Part shown: piece after piece, positions 8,825-17,685 of the stretch
Layout: each line of letters begins with the position of its first letter
How positions within the stretch are numbered: the stretch's first letter is position 1
NCBI GenBank assembly: GCA_013390605.1
Contig: JACAUB010000001.1
Location: 2,844,233 to 2,908,232 of the forward strand
DNA length: 64,000 nt
Direction: 5' to 3'
DNA from: Bacteroidota bacterium
Lineage (GTDB): Bacteria; Bacteroidota; Bacteroidia; Bacteroidales; Cfx3-03
Made by a program: the position numbers and the translations under genes
Notes under the pieces: model-generated
What the model was told of the DNA's origin: nothing
Database searches by the model: none
What the model saw: the letters and a program-made list of their open reading frames with translations, nothing else

Positions 8825-9835
8825 ATGAAAACATTTCAATTTATAGCAACACTTGTTTTAGCGGTTTCCTTTTTCACAATACAGGCTCAAACAAAATCAA
8901 ATTACAAAATTGCCAATAAAATCCATTTAGAAGGTGATGAAAAATGGGATTACCTTTACTCTGATGATGATGCCGGAATGCTTTATATATCTCACGGAAG
9001 TATTGTTCAAATTGTTGATGAAGCAAAAGGTCAAGTGGTTGGAAAAATAACCGGCCTAATTGGTGTTCATGGAATTGCTATTGCTCCTGCTTTGAATAAA
9101 GGATTTATTAGCAATGGTAAAGATAATTCAGTTACAATATTTGATACGAAGACACTACAGGTAATAACAAACATTAAAGTTGGAAGTAATCCTGATGCTA
9201 TACTCTTCGATCCTTTTAGCAAAAAGGTTTTTACCTTTAATGGCAAATCGAATAACTCAACCGTTATCAATACTGAAACTAATCAAATAGAGACTACAAT
9301 TGCTTTAGCTGGTAAACCAGAATTCGCTGTATCAGATAAAAAAGGAAAAGTCTATGTTAATTTTGAAGAAGAGAGCAAAGTTTGTCAGATTAACACTGAA
9401 AAGCTTAAAGTAGAAAATGTTTGGCCATTGGCTCCAGGTGAAGGTCCTACAGGTTTGGCACTTGATAATAAAAATCACCGTCTATTCAGTGTTTGTGGCA
9501 ATAAATTAATGATTGTTATGGATGCCTTAACCGGTAAGGTAATTACATCATTAACTATTGGTGATAAAGCCGATGGTGTTGCATTCGACCCAGAGCTGCA
9601 ATGCGCATATAGCTCAAATGGTGAAGGCACAATGACAGTTGTAAAAGGTGATGGGGATGATAAATTCAGCGTAGCAGAAAACTTTACAACACAAAAAGGG
9701 GCAAAAACAATTGCAGTAAACAGAAAGACACATCATTTGTATCTATCTTCAGCAAACTTCGAAGCCGCTAAACCAGGAGAAAAGGGTAAGATCATTCCTG
9801 ACTCTTTTGTCATATTGGATATTGCTCCCTTATAA
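8825..9835 (+). CDS. YncE-like secreted beta-propeller protein
   Basis: A 336-residue protein with a Sec signal peptide ending in TIQAQ. It has repeating propeller blades of the 40-residue YVTN type (DSVTIFDTKT-like NSVTIFDTKTLQVITNIKVG, NNSTVINTETNQIETTIAL, NKLMIVMDALTGKVITSLTI), each with the turn pattern hydrophobic-DxxT/G-x-V. It fits the YncE family, seven-bladed periplasmic proteins of uncertain role. Its place between a TonB receptor/lipoprotein pair and a phosphatase suggests substrate binding or presentation, but this is inference. Confidence 0.75.
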   Translation: MKTFQFIATLVLAVSFFTIQAQTKSNYKIANKIHLEGDEKWDYLYSDDDAGMLYISHGSIVQIVDEAKGQVVGKITGLIGVHGIAIAPALNKGFISNGKDNSVTIFDTKTLQVITNIKVGSNPDAILFDPFSKKVFTFNGKSNNSTVINTETNQIETTIALAGKPEFAVSDKKGKVYVNFEEESKVCQINTEKLKVENVWPLAPGEGPTGLALDNKNHRLFSVCGNKLMIVMDALTGKVITSLTIGDKADGVAFDPELQCAYSSNGEGTMTVVKGDGDDKFSVAENFTTQKGAKTIAVNRKTHHLYLSSANFEAAKPGEKGKIIPDSFVILDIAPL

Positions 9836-9877
9836 ATCAGTTTAAAAGCATTTTTTATCATCAAAAATTAATTAGGT

Positions 9878-10849
9878 ATGAAAAGGAATATCATCACTTC
9901 TGCATTTTTAGTTTTAATTTTTTTATCACTTTCATGTGCAGCTCAAAAAGAATCTAAAACCACTGATGCAAGCTTAACTGTTACTTCAAAAACCTTTAGC
10001 AGAGCTTTTAACTTTATCATTATTAGCGATTGGGGTTGGAATGGCGAAAAATTCCAACAAGTAGTTGCCGACCAGATGGCTAAGATTGCCGACAGTGTAA
10101 ATACAAAGTTTATTATTTCTTGTGGTGATAACTTTCAACGTAGTGGTGTTGCGTCAACACAAGATCCATTATGGGCGTTAAATTTTGAAAATGTTTACAG
10201 AGCATCTTCTCTTCAGGCAGATTGGTACCCAGTATTAGGTAATCATGATTATAAAGGCAGCACACAAGCCCAGATTGATTATTCAAAAATAAGTCGTCGT
10301 TGGCATTTATCAGATCATTATTACACTTTTGCTAAAAAAGTAAATGATTCTATTTCCGCCCGTTTTATTTTTCTTGATACTCCTCCTTTGATTGCTGAAT
10401 ATCGGAACAGACCCGATGAATATCCAGATGCAAAAAATCAAGATCCAGATAAAGAAATTAAATGGTTAAATGATGTTCTTGCAAATGCAAAAGAACAGAT
10501 GATCCTTGTGTTTGGACATCATCCGGTATATTCTGCAAGTAAGACCCATGGCGACACGAAAGAGATGATTGAGTATGTTAAACCTTTACTCGAAAAATAT
10601 CATGCACAATTCTATTTCTGTGGTCATGATCATGATTTTCAACATTTGCATGAAAAAGGAGGAAAAGTTGATTACATTGTTACAGGAACTGGTGGTGAGC
10701 CTCGTCCAAGTAGCACCAATGAAAAATCTGTATTCAGCAAGTCAGAACCAGGTTTTTCTGTAATATCATTAAAAGGCAACACTATTAGAGTATGTTTTAT
10801 AGATGTAAAAGGGAATGTAATTTACGATTTTAGCAGAAGTTATAAATAG
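9878..10849 (+). CDS. Secreted purple-acid-type metallophosphoesterase
   Basis: A 323-residue exported protein (hydrophobic N-terminus ending LSLSCAAQ, possibly a non-canonical lipobox). All calcineurin-like phosphoesterase motifs are present: IIISDWGWNG (metal Asp), SCGDNFQRSG (GDxxxxxG), VLGNHDY (GNHD), LVFGHHPVYS (GHxP) and FCGHDHDFQHL (GHDH). Spacing and overall length resemble tartrate-resistant acid phosphatases, which remove phosphate from phosphomonoesters and phosphoproteins using a two-metal centre. As last gene of the receptor cluster it probably dephosphorylates the imported or surface-bound ligand. The neighbouring glp genes raise the possibility that glycerol phosphates are one substrate. 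Confidence 0.85.
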   Translation: MKRNIITSAFLVLIFLSLSCAAQKESKTTDASLTVTSKTFSRAFNFIIISDWGWNGEKFQQVVADQMAKIADSVNTKFIISCGDNFQRSGVASTQDPLWALNFENVYRASSLQADWYPVLGNHDYKGSTQAQIDYSKISRRWHLSDHYYTFAKKVNDSISARFIFLDTPPLIAEYRNRPDEYPDAKNQDPDKEIKWLNDVLANAKEQMILVFGHHPVYSASKTHGDTKEMIEYVKPLLEKYHAQFYFCGHDHDFQHLHEKGGKVDYIVTGTGGEPRPSSTNEKSVFSKSEPGFSVISLKGNTIRVCFIDVKGNVIYDFSRSYK

Positions 10850-10890
10850 TATTAAATATTTGTTAGTTAGGTAAGTAAAAAGGGGAAAAG

Positions 10891-10914
10891 CAGGTCAGTA
10901 TGGCCTGTTTTTTT
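10891..10914 (+). terminator. Rho-independent terminator after the phosphatase gene
   Basis: caggtc (10891-10896) pairs with ggcctg (10902-10907) with one G-T wobble, followed by seven T residues. It ends the phosphatase cluster just before the convergent repressor gene. Confidence 0.75.
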
Positions 10915-10938
10915 ATTTATTTCAATTCTGCTGTTTAC

Positions 10939-11709
10939 TTATCGACTTACAATGGTAACAGTGATCCCCTTATCTTCAAGCAACTTCACTACTGATGTTG
11001 ATAGTCCATCATCCGTAATGATATGCTGGATCTGATCAAGTGCACATATCCGGCCTAATCCACGTCGTCCAAACTTTGAACTATCTGCTAATACCACTGT
11101 GGTCTGTGCGACCTCAATCATCTTCTGGTTTAAGCGCGCTTCAGTAAGACTAGTAGTAGTGAGTCCCATTGTAGGATCTATGCCATCAACCCCAAGAAAT
11201 AAGATACTACAGGATACATCATCCAGAATCTGCTCGGCATAAGGGCCTATTACGGATGAAGAGTTCTGCCTGATCTGGCCTCCCAGTTGTAAGACATCCA
11301 TATTTGTATGCCGCGATAATTCTAATGCAACATTGAGCGCCGAAGTAATTACGGTTAAGTGCTTTTCAGGACTTATCGCCCGTGCCAGAGCTAGCATGGT
11401 TGTTCCTGATGCAATGATGATAGAATCGTTATTACTAATCATGGTTGCAGCCATTTTAGCAATTTTGCTTTTCTCATCGGCATTTAAAGCTTCTTTCTCT
11501 GAGATAGGCCTATCATTTATATAAGGATTCGCCTTTGACCCTCCCCCATGTGTTCTAAACAACAAATTTTTATCTTCCAGAAGTTTCAAGTCCTTTCGAA
11601 TTGTAACTTCTGAAACATTCATCTCTATACTTAACTCTTTAACATTAACATATCCGGTTTCCTTCAATTTCTGAAGGATTTGTTGATGCCTTTCACTTAT
11701 ATTTTTCAT
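10939..11709 (-). CDS. glpR: DeoR-family transcriptional repressor, GlpR-like
   Basis: A 256-residue protein with an N-terminal winged helix (ERHQQILQKLKETGYVNVKE, VSEVTIRKDLKLLEDKNLL, RTHGG, residues 5-55) and a C-terminal sugar-phosphate sensor domain with the DeoR signatures IIASGTTMLALA, VITSALNVALEL, LFLGVDGIDPTMGLTT and VVLADSSKFGRRGL. DeoR proteins respond to phosphorylated sugars; next to glpD, glpK and glpF the effector is most likely glycerol 3-phosphate. It is transcribed divergently from glpD, the usual arrangement for a local repressor. The symbol rests on context as well as family. Confidence 0.8.
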   Translation of the reverse strand: MKNISERHQQILQKLKETGYVNVKELSIEMNVSEVTIRKDLKLLEDKNLLFRTHGGGSKANPYINDRPISEKEALNADEKSKIAKMAATMISNNDSIIIASGTTMLALARAISPEKHLTVITSALNVALELSRHTNMDVLQLGGQIRQNSSSVIGPYAEQILDDVSCSILFLGVDGIDPTMGLTTTSLTEARLNQKMIEVAQTTVVLADSSKFGRRGLGRICALDQIQHIITDDGLSTSVVKLLEDKGITVTIVSR

Positions 11710-11765
11710 AATGTGTAAGATGGTTTATGTTGCCAATCAGTTCAGCTAACACTGCATTACCATTA

Positions 11766-11773
11766 CAAATATA
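11766..11773 (-). promoter_or_regulatory. Candidate -7 box for the glpR-like gene
   Basis: Read on the minus strand the sequence is TATATTTG, a perfect TAnnTTTG, about 57 bases upstream of the repressor start. Confidence 0.5.
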
Positions 11774-11828
11774 CATTTCATATTATTATAAATAAATTAT
11801 TTTTTAGTTTTGTTTTATTTTGAATTAT

Positions 11829-11836
11829 TATTTTTG
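11829..11836 (+). promoter_or_regulatory. Candidate -7 box for glpD
   Basis: TATTTTTG matches TAnnTTTG perfectly, 40 bases upstream of the glpD ATG. TTTG tetramers at 11809-11812 and 11819-11822 are candidate -33 elements but neither spacing is ideal. Confidence 0.5.
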
Positions 11837-11840
11837 TAAG

Positions 11841-11866
11841 TTTACATCGACATATCGAAACATAAA
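11841..11866 (+). promoter_or_regulatory. Possible repressor operator before glpD
   Basis: The centre TCGAcataTCGA (11847-11858) is a symmetric pair of TCGA half-sites flanked by ACA/ACAT. It lies between the -7 box and the ATG, where a repressor would block transcription. The TTCG/CGAA flavour recalls GlpR sites in enterobacteria, but the match is loose. Confidence 0.3.
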
Positions 11867-11875
11867 ACAACAAAT

Positions 11876-13495
11876 ATGAAAGCATACAAAAGAGACGAAA
11901 TAATAAAAGCGATCTCTGATCCCGAAACTACTTGGGACATAATTATAGTTGGTGGTGGTGCAACTGGCTTAGGAACTGCATTAGATGCTGTTGCACGTGG
12001 TTATAAAACATTGTTATTGGAACAATCTGATTTTGCGAAAGGAACTTCGAGTAGAAGTACAAAACTAGTGCATGGTGGCGTACGATATCTTGCACAAGGT
12101 GATATTGGGCTGGTGAGAGAGGCATTACACGAACGCGGGCTTTTATTAAAAAACGCTCCTCATCTAGTTAAAAATGGATCTTTCATCATTCCAAATTATG
12201 AATGGTGGAGTGGCGCCTTCTATACTATTGGATTAACATTATACGATATTCTGGCTGGCAAACTAAGCTTCGGAAAAGCCAGATATATTTCCAGAAAAGA
12301 GGTGATCAATAGGTTACCCAATATCAACCCAAAGGGATTATTTAGCGGTGTAGTATATCATGATGGACAATTTGATGATGCAAGACTAGCTGTAAATCTT
12401 GCACAAACCAGTTTAGAAAAGGGGGCAACGATACTCAATTATTTTCGTGTTGAGAACCTAATTAAAAATGATCAGAAAGAGATTTGCGGAGTTGTTACAA
12501 CAGATAGTGAGACAGGATTCAGCTACCAGATCAAAGGTAGAACTGTTATCAATGCCACAGGTGTTTTTGTTGATGAGCTATTACAGATGGATATTCCCGG
12601 GAAGAAACCGATTGTTAGACCAAGTCAGGGTATACATATTGTAATCGACAAATCATTTATGCCGGGTACTGATGCAATTATGATACCTAAAACTGAAGAT
12701 GGAAGAGTATTATTTGCAGTACCATGGCATGATAAATTAGTAGTTGGAACTACCGATACGCCTATTAATGAGCATAGTTTGGAACCAAGAGCGTTAGAGG
12801 AAGAGATTGACTTCATCTTGCGTACGGCAGAAAAATATTTAGCAAAGACACCCACGCGTAAAGATGTATTGAGCATATTTGCAGGTTTGCGTCCATTGGC
12901 AGCACCTAAAGGGGAATCATCAAAAACGAAAGAGATATCGAGAAGTCATAAACTTTTTGTTTCTGAATCCGGACTGATTACCATAACAGGTGGCAAATGG
13001 ACCACATATCGTAAGATGGGAGAAGATACAGTAGACAAAGCTATTGAAGTTGGCAAACTTCCCCCCCATTCATCCGTCACAAAAGATTTACCAATACATG
13101 GAAGTTTAAAGGATTTATCACGTAATGATCATTTGCGTGTATATGGAAGTGATTTAGATGAATTACTCGCATTGATGAATGAAAATGCAGCATGGAGCGA
13201 AAAAATTGATCCCAGAATGCCGTATCTATGTGCAGAAGTAGTTTGGAGTGTTCGGCACGAAATGGCGCGCAACCTAGATGATATTTTGGCTCGCAGATTA
13301 AGAGCATTGTTTCTGGATGCCCGTATAGCAATTGATATGACTGCAAAAGTAGCAAGTCTGATGGCGAGGGAGCTTGGAAAAGATAAATCATGGGAAACGG
13401 ACCAGATTAAATCATTTACACTACTAGCCAATGGCTACTTACTGGAATCCTATTATCCTAAAACAAAACCCTCTAAAGTAAAAACACACGAATAG
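11876..13495 (+). CDS. glpD: Aerobic-type glycerol-3-phosphate dehydrogenase
   Basis: A 539-residue FAD enzyme that oxidises glycerol 3-phosphate to dihydroxyacetone phosphate and passes electrons to quinone at the inner membrane. The FAD site IIVGGGATGLGTALDAVARG (residues 23-42) and the family signature KGTSSRSTKLVHGGVRYL follow directly; later come DARLAVNLA, NATGVFVDELLQMD, LFAVPWHDKLVVGTTDTP and the C-terminal DAO_C helices (EVVWSVRHEMARNLDDILAR). The length is slightly above the 501 residues of the E. coli protein. It is the first gene of glpD-glpK-glpF, opposite a GlpR-like repressor. The product feeds triose phosphate isomerase, which is encoded in the same window. Confidence 0.95.
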   Translation: MKAYKRDEIIKAISDPETTWDIIIVGGGATGLGTALDAVARGYKTLLLEQSDFAKGTSSRSTKLVHGGVRYLAQGDIGLVREALHERGLLLKNAPHLVKNGSFIIPNYEWWSGAFYTIGLTLYDILAGKLSFGKARYISRKEVINRLPNINPKGLFSGVVYHDGQFDDARLAVNLAQTSLEKGATILNYFRVENLIKNDQKEICGVVTTDSETGFSYQIKGRTVINATGVFVDELLQMDIPGKKPIVRPSQGIHIVIDKSFMPGTDAIMIPKTEDGRVLFAVPWHDKLVVGTTDTPINEHSLEPRALEEEIDFILRTAEKYLAKTPTRKDVLSIFAGLRPLAAPKGESSKTKEISRSHKLFVSESGLITITGGKWTTYRKMGEDTVDKAIEVGKLPPHSSVTKDLPIHGSLKDLSRNDHLRVYGSDLDELLALMNENAAWSEKIDPRMPYLCAEVVWSVRHEMARNLDDILARRLRALFLDARIAIDMTAKVASLMARELGKDKSWETDQIKSFTLLANGYLLESYYPKTKPSKVKTHE

Positions 13496-13650
13496 TTGCA
13501 AATATTTTTAATGTCTTTTTAAGCAAATTAATGAATCTATTTAAAAATAAATTAATACTTTCATGTAATTGAATTATCCTATTTATCTAACACCTCAATA
13601 ATACTGATTTCCAGCAATATCTATAACTTATCAAATAATCAAAAACAACT

Positions 13651-15156
13651 ATGGAATATTTCATTTTAGCATTAGACCAAGGAACAACAAGTTCACGCGC
13701 TGTTGTCTTTGATCATATGGGTCAAATAAGATCTGTTGCACAAAGAGAATTCACCCAGATATTTCCTCAACCGGGCTGGGTAGAACACGATCCAAATGAA
13801 ATCTGGGCAACTCAAGCTGCTGTTGCTGCTGAGGCTACTGTTAAAATCGGAATAAACGGAACAAATATTAAAGCGATAGGTATCACAAATCAACGTGAAA
13901 CAACAATTGTATGGGATCGAGTTACAGGAGAGCCTGTTTATAATGCAATTGTATGGCAGGATAGACGTACAGCTCCTTTTTGTGATAAGCTAAAACAAGA
14001 AGGACAGACAGATTTGATCCGCTCTAAAACAGGATTGATTATAGATGCTTATTTTTCAGCATCTAAAATCCGATGGATTCTCGATAATGTTGAGGGAGCC
14101 CGCAAAAAGGCTGAGGCAGGCGAGTTGGCCTTTGGCACTGTAGATAGTTGGCTGGTATGGAAGTTTACAAGGGGACAAGTTCATGCTACTGATGTAACTA
14201 ACGCTAGTCGTACCATGCTTTTTAACATCAGAACCCAACAATGGGATGATGAGTTGATTTCTCTTTTTGATATTCCTAAAAGCATGTTACCCGAAGTGAA
14301 ACAGTCGAGCGAAATCTATGGGGAAACAGCAACAACTATTTTTGCTTCGAAAATTCCTATTGCAGGTATTGCAGGAGACCAGCATGCAGCTTTATTCGGA
14401 CAGATGTGCATAGAGAAAGCCATGATTAAAAGCACCTACGGGACTGGTTGTTTTATGCTAATGAATATTGGTGAACAGTTTATTGAATCGAAGAACAACC
14501 TATTAACAACTATTGCCTGGAAAATTGATGGCAAAATACAATATGCTTTTGAGGGTAGTATTTTTATTGGTGGTGCTGTAGTACAATGGCTTCGTGATGG
14601 ATTGGGTATAATCAGAAGTTCATCAGAAGTAGAGGAACTCGCTATGACAGTTGATCATACCGATGGGGTGTATTTTGTACCTGCTTTTGCCGGTTTAGGT
14701 GCCCCCTACTGGAAACCAGATGTAAAGGGTGTGATCGTAGGACTTACACGTGGCAGTAAAGCTGCACACATTGCCCGTGCAGCATTAGAGTCGATAGCTT
14801 ATCAAACCATGGATGTATTAAAGTCAATGGAAGCTGATGCAGGAATGGAAATAAAAGAATTAAGAGTGGATGGAGGTGCAACTAGTAATAATCTATTGAT
14901 GCAATTTCAATCAAATTTACTGAACTGTAAAGTCATCAGGCCAAATGTGATTGAAATAACCGCACTAGGCGCTGCTTATTTAGCAGGATTAGCTGTGGGC
15001 TTCTGGAAAAATATTGACGAAATTCAGCAACTCTGGAAATCTGAAAGAGAATTTATACCTCAGGCTGATTTGTCAAATGTTAAAAAGGCAATTCATGGAT
15101 GGGAAAAAGCAATTCATACTGCTCAATCCTGGACTGATGAGCTTCCTGAATCTTAA
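13651..15156 (+). CDS. glpK: Glycerol kinase
   Basis: A 501-residue FGGY-family kinase that phosphorylates glycerol to sn-glycerol 3-phosphate and traps it in the cytoplasm. ATP-site motif [15 protein letters not shown] (residues 7-21), substrate region [28 protein letters not shown], the FGGY signature [14 protein letters not shown] and the [12 protein letters not shown] loop are all present, and the length equals that of the E. coli enzyme. A 155-base AT-rich gap without a terminator separates it from glpD; glpF follows 35 bases downstream. Confidence 0.96.
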   Translation: MEYFILALDQGTTSSRAVVFDHMGQIRSVAQREFTQIFPQPGWVEHDPNEIWATQAAVAAEATVKIGINGTNIKAIGITNQRETTIVWDRVTGEPVYNAIVWQDRRTAPFCDKLKQEGQTDLIRSKTGLIIDAYFSASKIRWILDNVEGARKKAEAGELAFGTVDSWLVWKFTRGQVHATDVTNASRTMLFNIRTQQWDDELISLFDIPKSMLPEVKQSSEIYGETATTIFASKIPIAGIAGDQHAALFGQMCIEKAMIKSTYGTGCFMLMNIGEQFIESKNNLLTTIAWKIDGKIQYAFEGSIFIGGAVVQWLRDGLGIIRSSSEVEELAMTVDHTDGVYFVPAFAGLGAPYWKPDVKGVIVGLTRGSKAAHIARAALESIAYQTMDVLKSMEADAGMEIKELRVDGGATSNNLLMQFQSNLLNCKVIRPNVIEITALGAAYLAGLAVGFWKNIDEIQQLWKSEREFIPQADLSNVKKAIHGWEKAIHTAQSWTDELPES

Positions 15157-15191
15157 TCATTTAAATTATTCACTTTTAATACATCATTTCT

Positions 15192-15920
15192 ATGTCACCA
15201 TTCATGGCTGAGTTATTAGGCACTATGTTGCTTATTCTTTTAGGCGATGGCGTAGTAGCCAACGTTCTTTTAAATGACACGAAAGGAAACAATGGCGGTT
15301 GGATTGTAATAACAACCGGTTGGGCTTTAGGCGTTTTCATCGGTATAACTGTTGCCGGCCCTATTAGTGGGGCTCACCTGAACCCAGCAGTCACCATCGG
15401 GTTGGCAATTGCTGGAAAGTTTGCATGGGCTAATGTTTTATCATATGTGATTGCACAATTATTAGGCGCAATGCTAGGTGCCTTCTTAGTCTGGTTAATG
15501 TATTATGATCATTTTCAACGTACGAATAAATCGGATTCTATTCTAGCAGTATTCTGCACAGGTCCTGCAGTTAGGAATTACGTATCGAATATAGCAAGCG
15601 AAATTATCGGTGCATTTGTATTAGTATTTGTTGTTTTCTATGTCACGGGTGCTGAGATAACACCTACCAAAACACCTATTGGGCTTGGTGCTGTTGGTGC
15701 GATACCGGTAGCTTTTTTAGTGTGGGCGATTGGATTATCACTCGGTGGAACAACTGGCTATGCTATTAATCCCGTTCGAGATTTAGGACCTCGGATTATG
15801 CATGCGCTTTTACCAATCAAAAGCAAAGGGACCAGCGATTGGGCCTACTCTTGGATTCCAATTGCAGGTCCGATCATTGGAGCATCTATTGCAGCAGTAC
15901 TTTACCTTATGTTGCAGTAA
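15192..15920 (+). CDS. glpF: Glycerol facilitator (aquaglyceroporin)
   Basis: A 242-residue major intrinsic protein with six membrane helices and two half-helix loops. The first pore loop is canonical, SGAHLNPAVTIG. The second is AINPVRDLGPR, so the usual NPA is NPV; the Asp after the Arg, typical of glycerol-conducting channels, is retained. It lets glycerol diffuse through the inner membrane to GlpK. A second Met at residue 5 is an alternative start. Only 11 bases separate its stop from the stop of the convergent GH31 gene. Confidence 0.92.
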   Translation: MSPFMAELLGTMLLILLGDGVVANVLLNDTKGNNGGWIVITTGWALGVFIGITVAGPISGAHLNPAVTIGLAIAGKFAWANVLSYVIAQLLGAMLGAFLVWLMYYDHFQRTNKSDSILAVFCTGPAVRNYVSNIASEIIGAFVLVFVVFYVTGAEITPTKTPIGLGAVGAIPVAFLVWAIGLSLGGTTGYAINPVRDLGPRIMHALLPIKSKGTSDWAYSWIPIAGPIIGASIAAVLYLMLQ

Positions 15921-15931
15921 TCAAATATAAC

Positions 15932-17527
15932 TTATTTTACTTTTTGAAGATATGGTAATTCATCAAGTTGAACAGATACTTCAATACGCTTAGGCCCTTT
16001 TATCAATTGGTCGGAAGCAGTCTTCCATAGACCATTGGGAACAACTATTGTTCTTTTGGTAGTATTTTTCGTTAGAATGGGTGCTACCAAAAGACTGTCC
16101 CCCAATAAAAATTGATCTTTGATCATTTCGTAACTATTTTGCGGATAGACATATTCCATAGAACGTAAAACAGGCTCGCCACTTTTTGCAGAGGCCTCTA
16201 CAGTTTCTAGGATATAATCTTTAAAGTGCTCTCGTAATTTAATAGCTTTTAGTACAGCATCAAAATGAGGTTTATCAAGAATTCGCCAAGGAGCTACCGA
16301 AAACTGCATCATAGGCATTAGTGCATGACATTGAGCTGAACGGACAATAAGATCCTGATCTATATTTGTCAGATTCTGAAATGAGCCGAATTCACCTCCG
16401 CCAATCATATCTGGACACGAGAAAGCATATCCCATCAAACCCTCAGTAATCATATTAGGTATAAGTTCTTGTAGATCAAGCCAATTGTGACGTTTATCAG
16501 CCAATCTATTTGCAATTGGTTGTCCGCCCATCTTCCACATAGCACGATATTCATTGAGCGGATAATCAAGTCCGATTTTTCCATAAAGAGTGGAGTGATC
16601 ATTAGCTGAAGTATTTTTCACAAAGGATATAATATTCCCTTTGTAAAATACCGCATCACCAGCATCGAACTTAAAACCGTCTACGCCATACTCATTGACC
16701 AAAACATTTAATGAGTTTTTGAACCATTCTACTGCTTTTGGATTACTAAAATCAAGTAAAAGACTATATCCATTCCACCAGTTAATAATGGCAGGTTGGT
16801 TATTTTTGTCCTGCAAAACAAGTTTTTTCCTAACAACCTCTCTCCCATTTTCAGAGTCTGCACTCACAAACGGACAGACCCAGACCATTATTTTAAAACC
16901 CATGGTATGGAGCTTACTAATCATTTCTTTAGGCGATTTAAAACGACCAGGATGAAAGCACCAGTTACCATAATCTTCCTGCCAGTTATCATCAATCATC
17001 AGCACTCCCGGAGTAAGTCCATTATTAATAATAGATTGGGCATATTTAAGCACATCATCTTGATTCTGATTATAGACCAACTCAATCCATGTATTGTATT
17101 GAGGATTACTAAAAAGCAGTTTATAAGGAGTCTTACCCGTAAAAGGGAAATAACTTCTGCAAGCATACAGATAAGCCTGTTTCAAATTCTCACCTGCTTT
17201 TATATAATCAATCTTAGTGTCATTCTTTATGATTAGACTGTCTGCAGTATATTCAATTTCAAAAGGATCATTGCTCCAGATAACTTCGCCTTTACTAGAT
17301 AATAACAAGGGCTGTATTTGGTTATTATAGTTATTGCCAATAATATTGGCGTGATAATTGGCCTTTAAAGGCATAAGTGAACCCTGATTGACAACACCAT
17401 CCCACCAGAATGATTCATGAGTAACTTTTATCGCTAATCGTTTTTGGAAGTGTTGAGAGATTTGAGCTATTACCGGAAGCGTCAGAATAATCAGAAAAGC
17501 AGATAGTATAATATATTTTAGTTTCAT
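15932..17527 (-). CDS. Secreted glycoside hydrolase family 31 enzyme
   Basis: A 531-residue protein with a signal peptide (ILTLPVIAQ). An N-terminal beta-sandwich is followed by a (beta/alpha)8 barrel: PGVLMIDDNWQEDYG, MGFKIMVWVCPFVSADSENG, LLLDFSNPKAVEWFKN and the nucleophile segment YGVDGFKFDAGD with Asp288. The FKFDAGD version of the motif and the short length fit the GH31 branch related to MYORG-type alpha-galactosidases better than classical alpha-glucosidases; exact specificity is uncertain. The C-terminal PVLRSMEYVYP and LLGDSLLVAPIL segments are typical of GH31. It stands alone, convergent with glpF. Confidence 0.85.
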   Translation of the reverse strand: MKLKYIILSAFLIILTLPVIAQISQHFQKRLAIKVTHESFWWDGVVNQGSLMPLKANYHANIIGNNYNNQIQPLLLSSKGEVIWSNDPFEIEYTADSLIIKNDTKIDYIKAGENLKQAYLYACRSYFPFTGKTPYKLLFSNPQYNTWIELVYNQNQDDVLKYAQSIINNGLTPGVLMIDDNWQEDYGNWCFHPGRFKSPKEMISKLHTMGFKIMVWVCPFVSADSENGREVVRKKLVLQDKNNQPAIINWWNGYSLLLDFSNPKAVEWFKNSLNVLVNEYGVDGFKFDAGDAVFYKGNIISFVKNTSANDHSTLYGKIGLDYPLNEYRAMWKMGGQPIANRLADKRHNWLDLQELIPNMITEGLMGYAFSCPDMIGGGEFGSFQNLTNIDQDLIVRSAQCHALMPMMQFSVAPWRILDKPHFDAVLKAIKLREHFKDYILETVEASAKSGEPVLRSMEYVYPQNSYEMIKDQFLLGDSLLVAPILTKNTTKRTIVVPNGLWKTASDQLIKGPKRIEVSVQLDELPYLQKVK

Positions 17528-17562
17528 TTTGTGTATCTGGGTTTTAATCGATTGAGAATAGA

Positions 17563-17570
17563 CAAAAATA
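17563..17570 (-). promoter_or_regulatory. Candidate -7 box for the GH31 gene
   Basis: On the minus strand the sequence reads TATTTTTG, a perfect TAnnTTTG, about 36 bases before the GH31 ATG. Confidence 0.5.
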
Positions 17571-17637
17571 GTAAAATTTCATAATAGCCTTAACTATGTT
17601 AAAAATGTTAAAATTCTAAAAGTAAAATTAACTATTG

Positions 17638-17645
17638 TACTTTTG
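17638..17645 (+). promoter_or_regulatory. Candidate -7 box for the Gly-rich lipoprotein gene
   Basis: TACTTTTG matches TAnnTTTG perfectly, 41 bases before the ATG at 17686. With the box at 17563 it marks a divergent promoter region. Confidence 0.5.
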
Positions 17646-17685
17646 ATAAGTCTAATAATTTTGTCTAATCAAAATTTTTAACCTT

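Noticed and set aside
16695..17236. Two overlapping plus-strand frames inside the GH31 gene
   Set aside because: They are antisense to a well-supported glycosidase containing the catalytic segment and show no domain.
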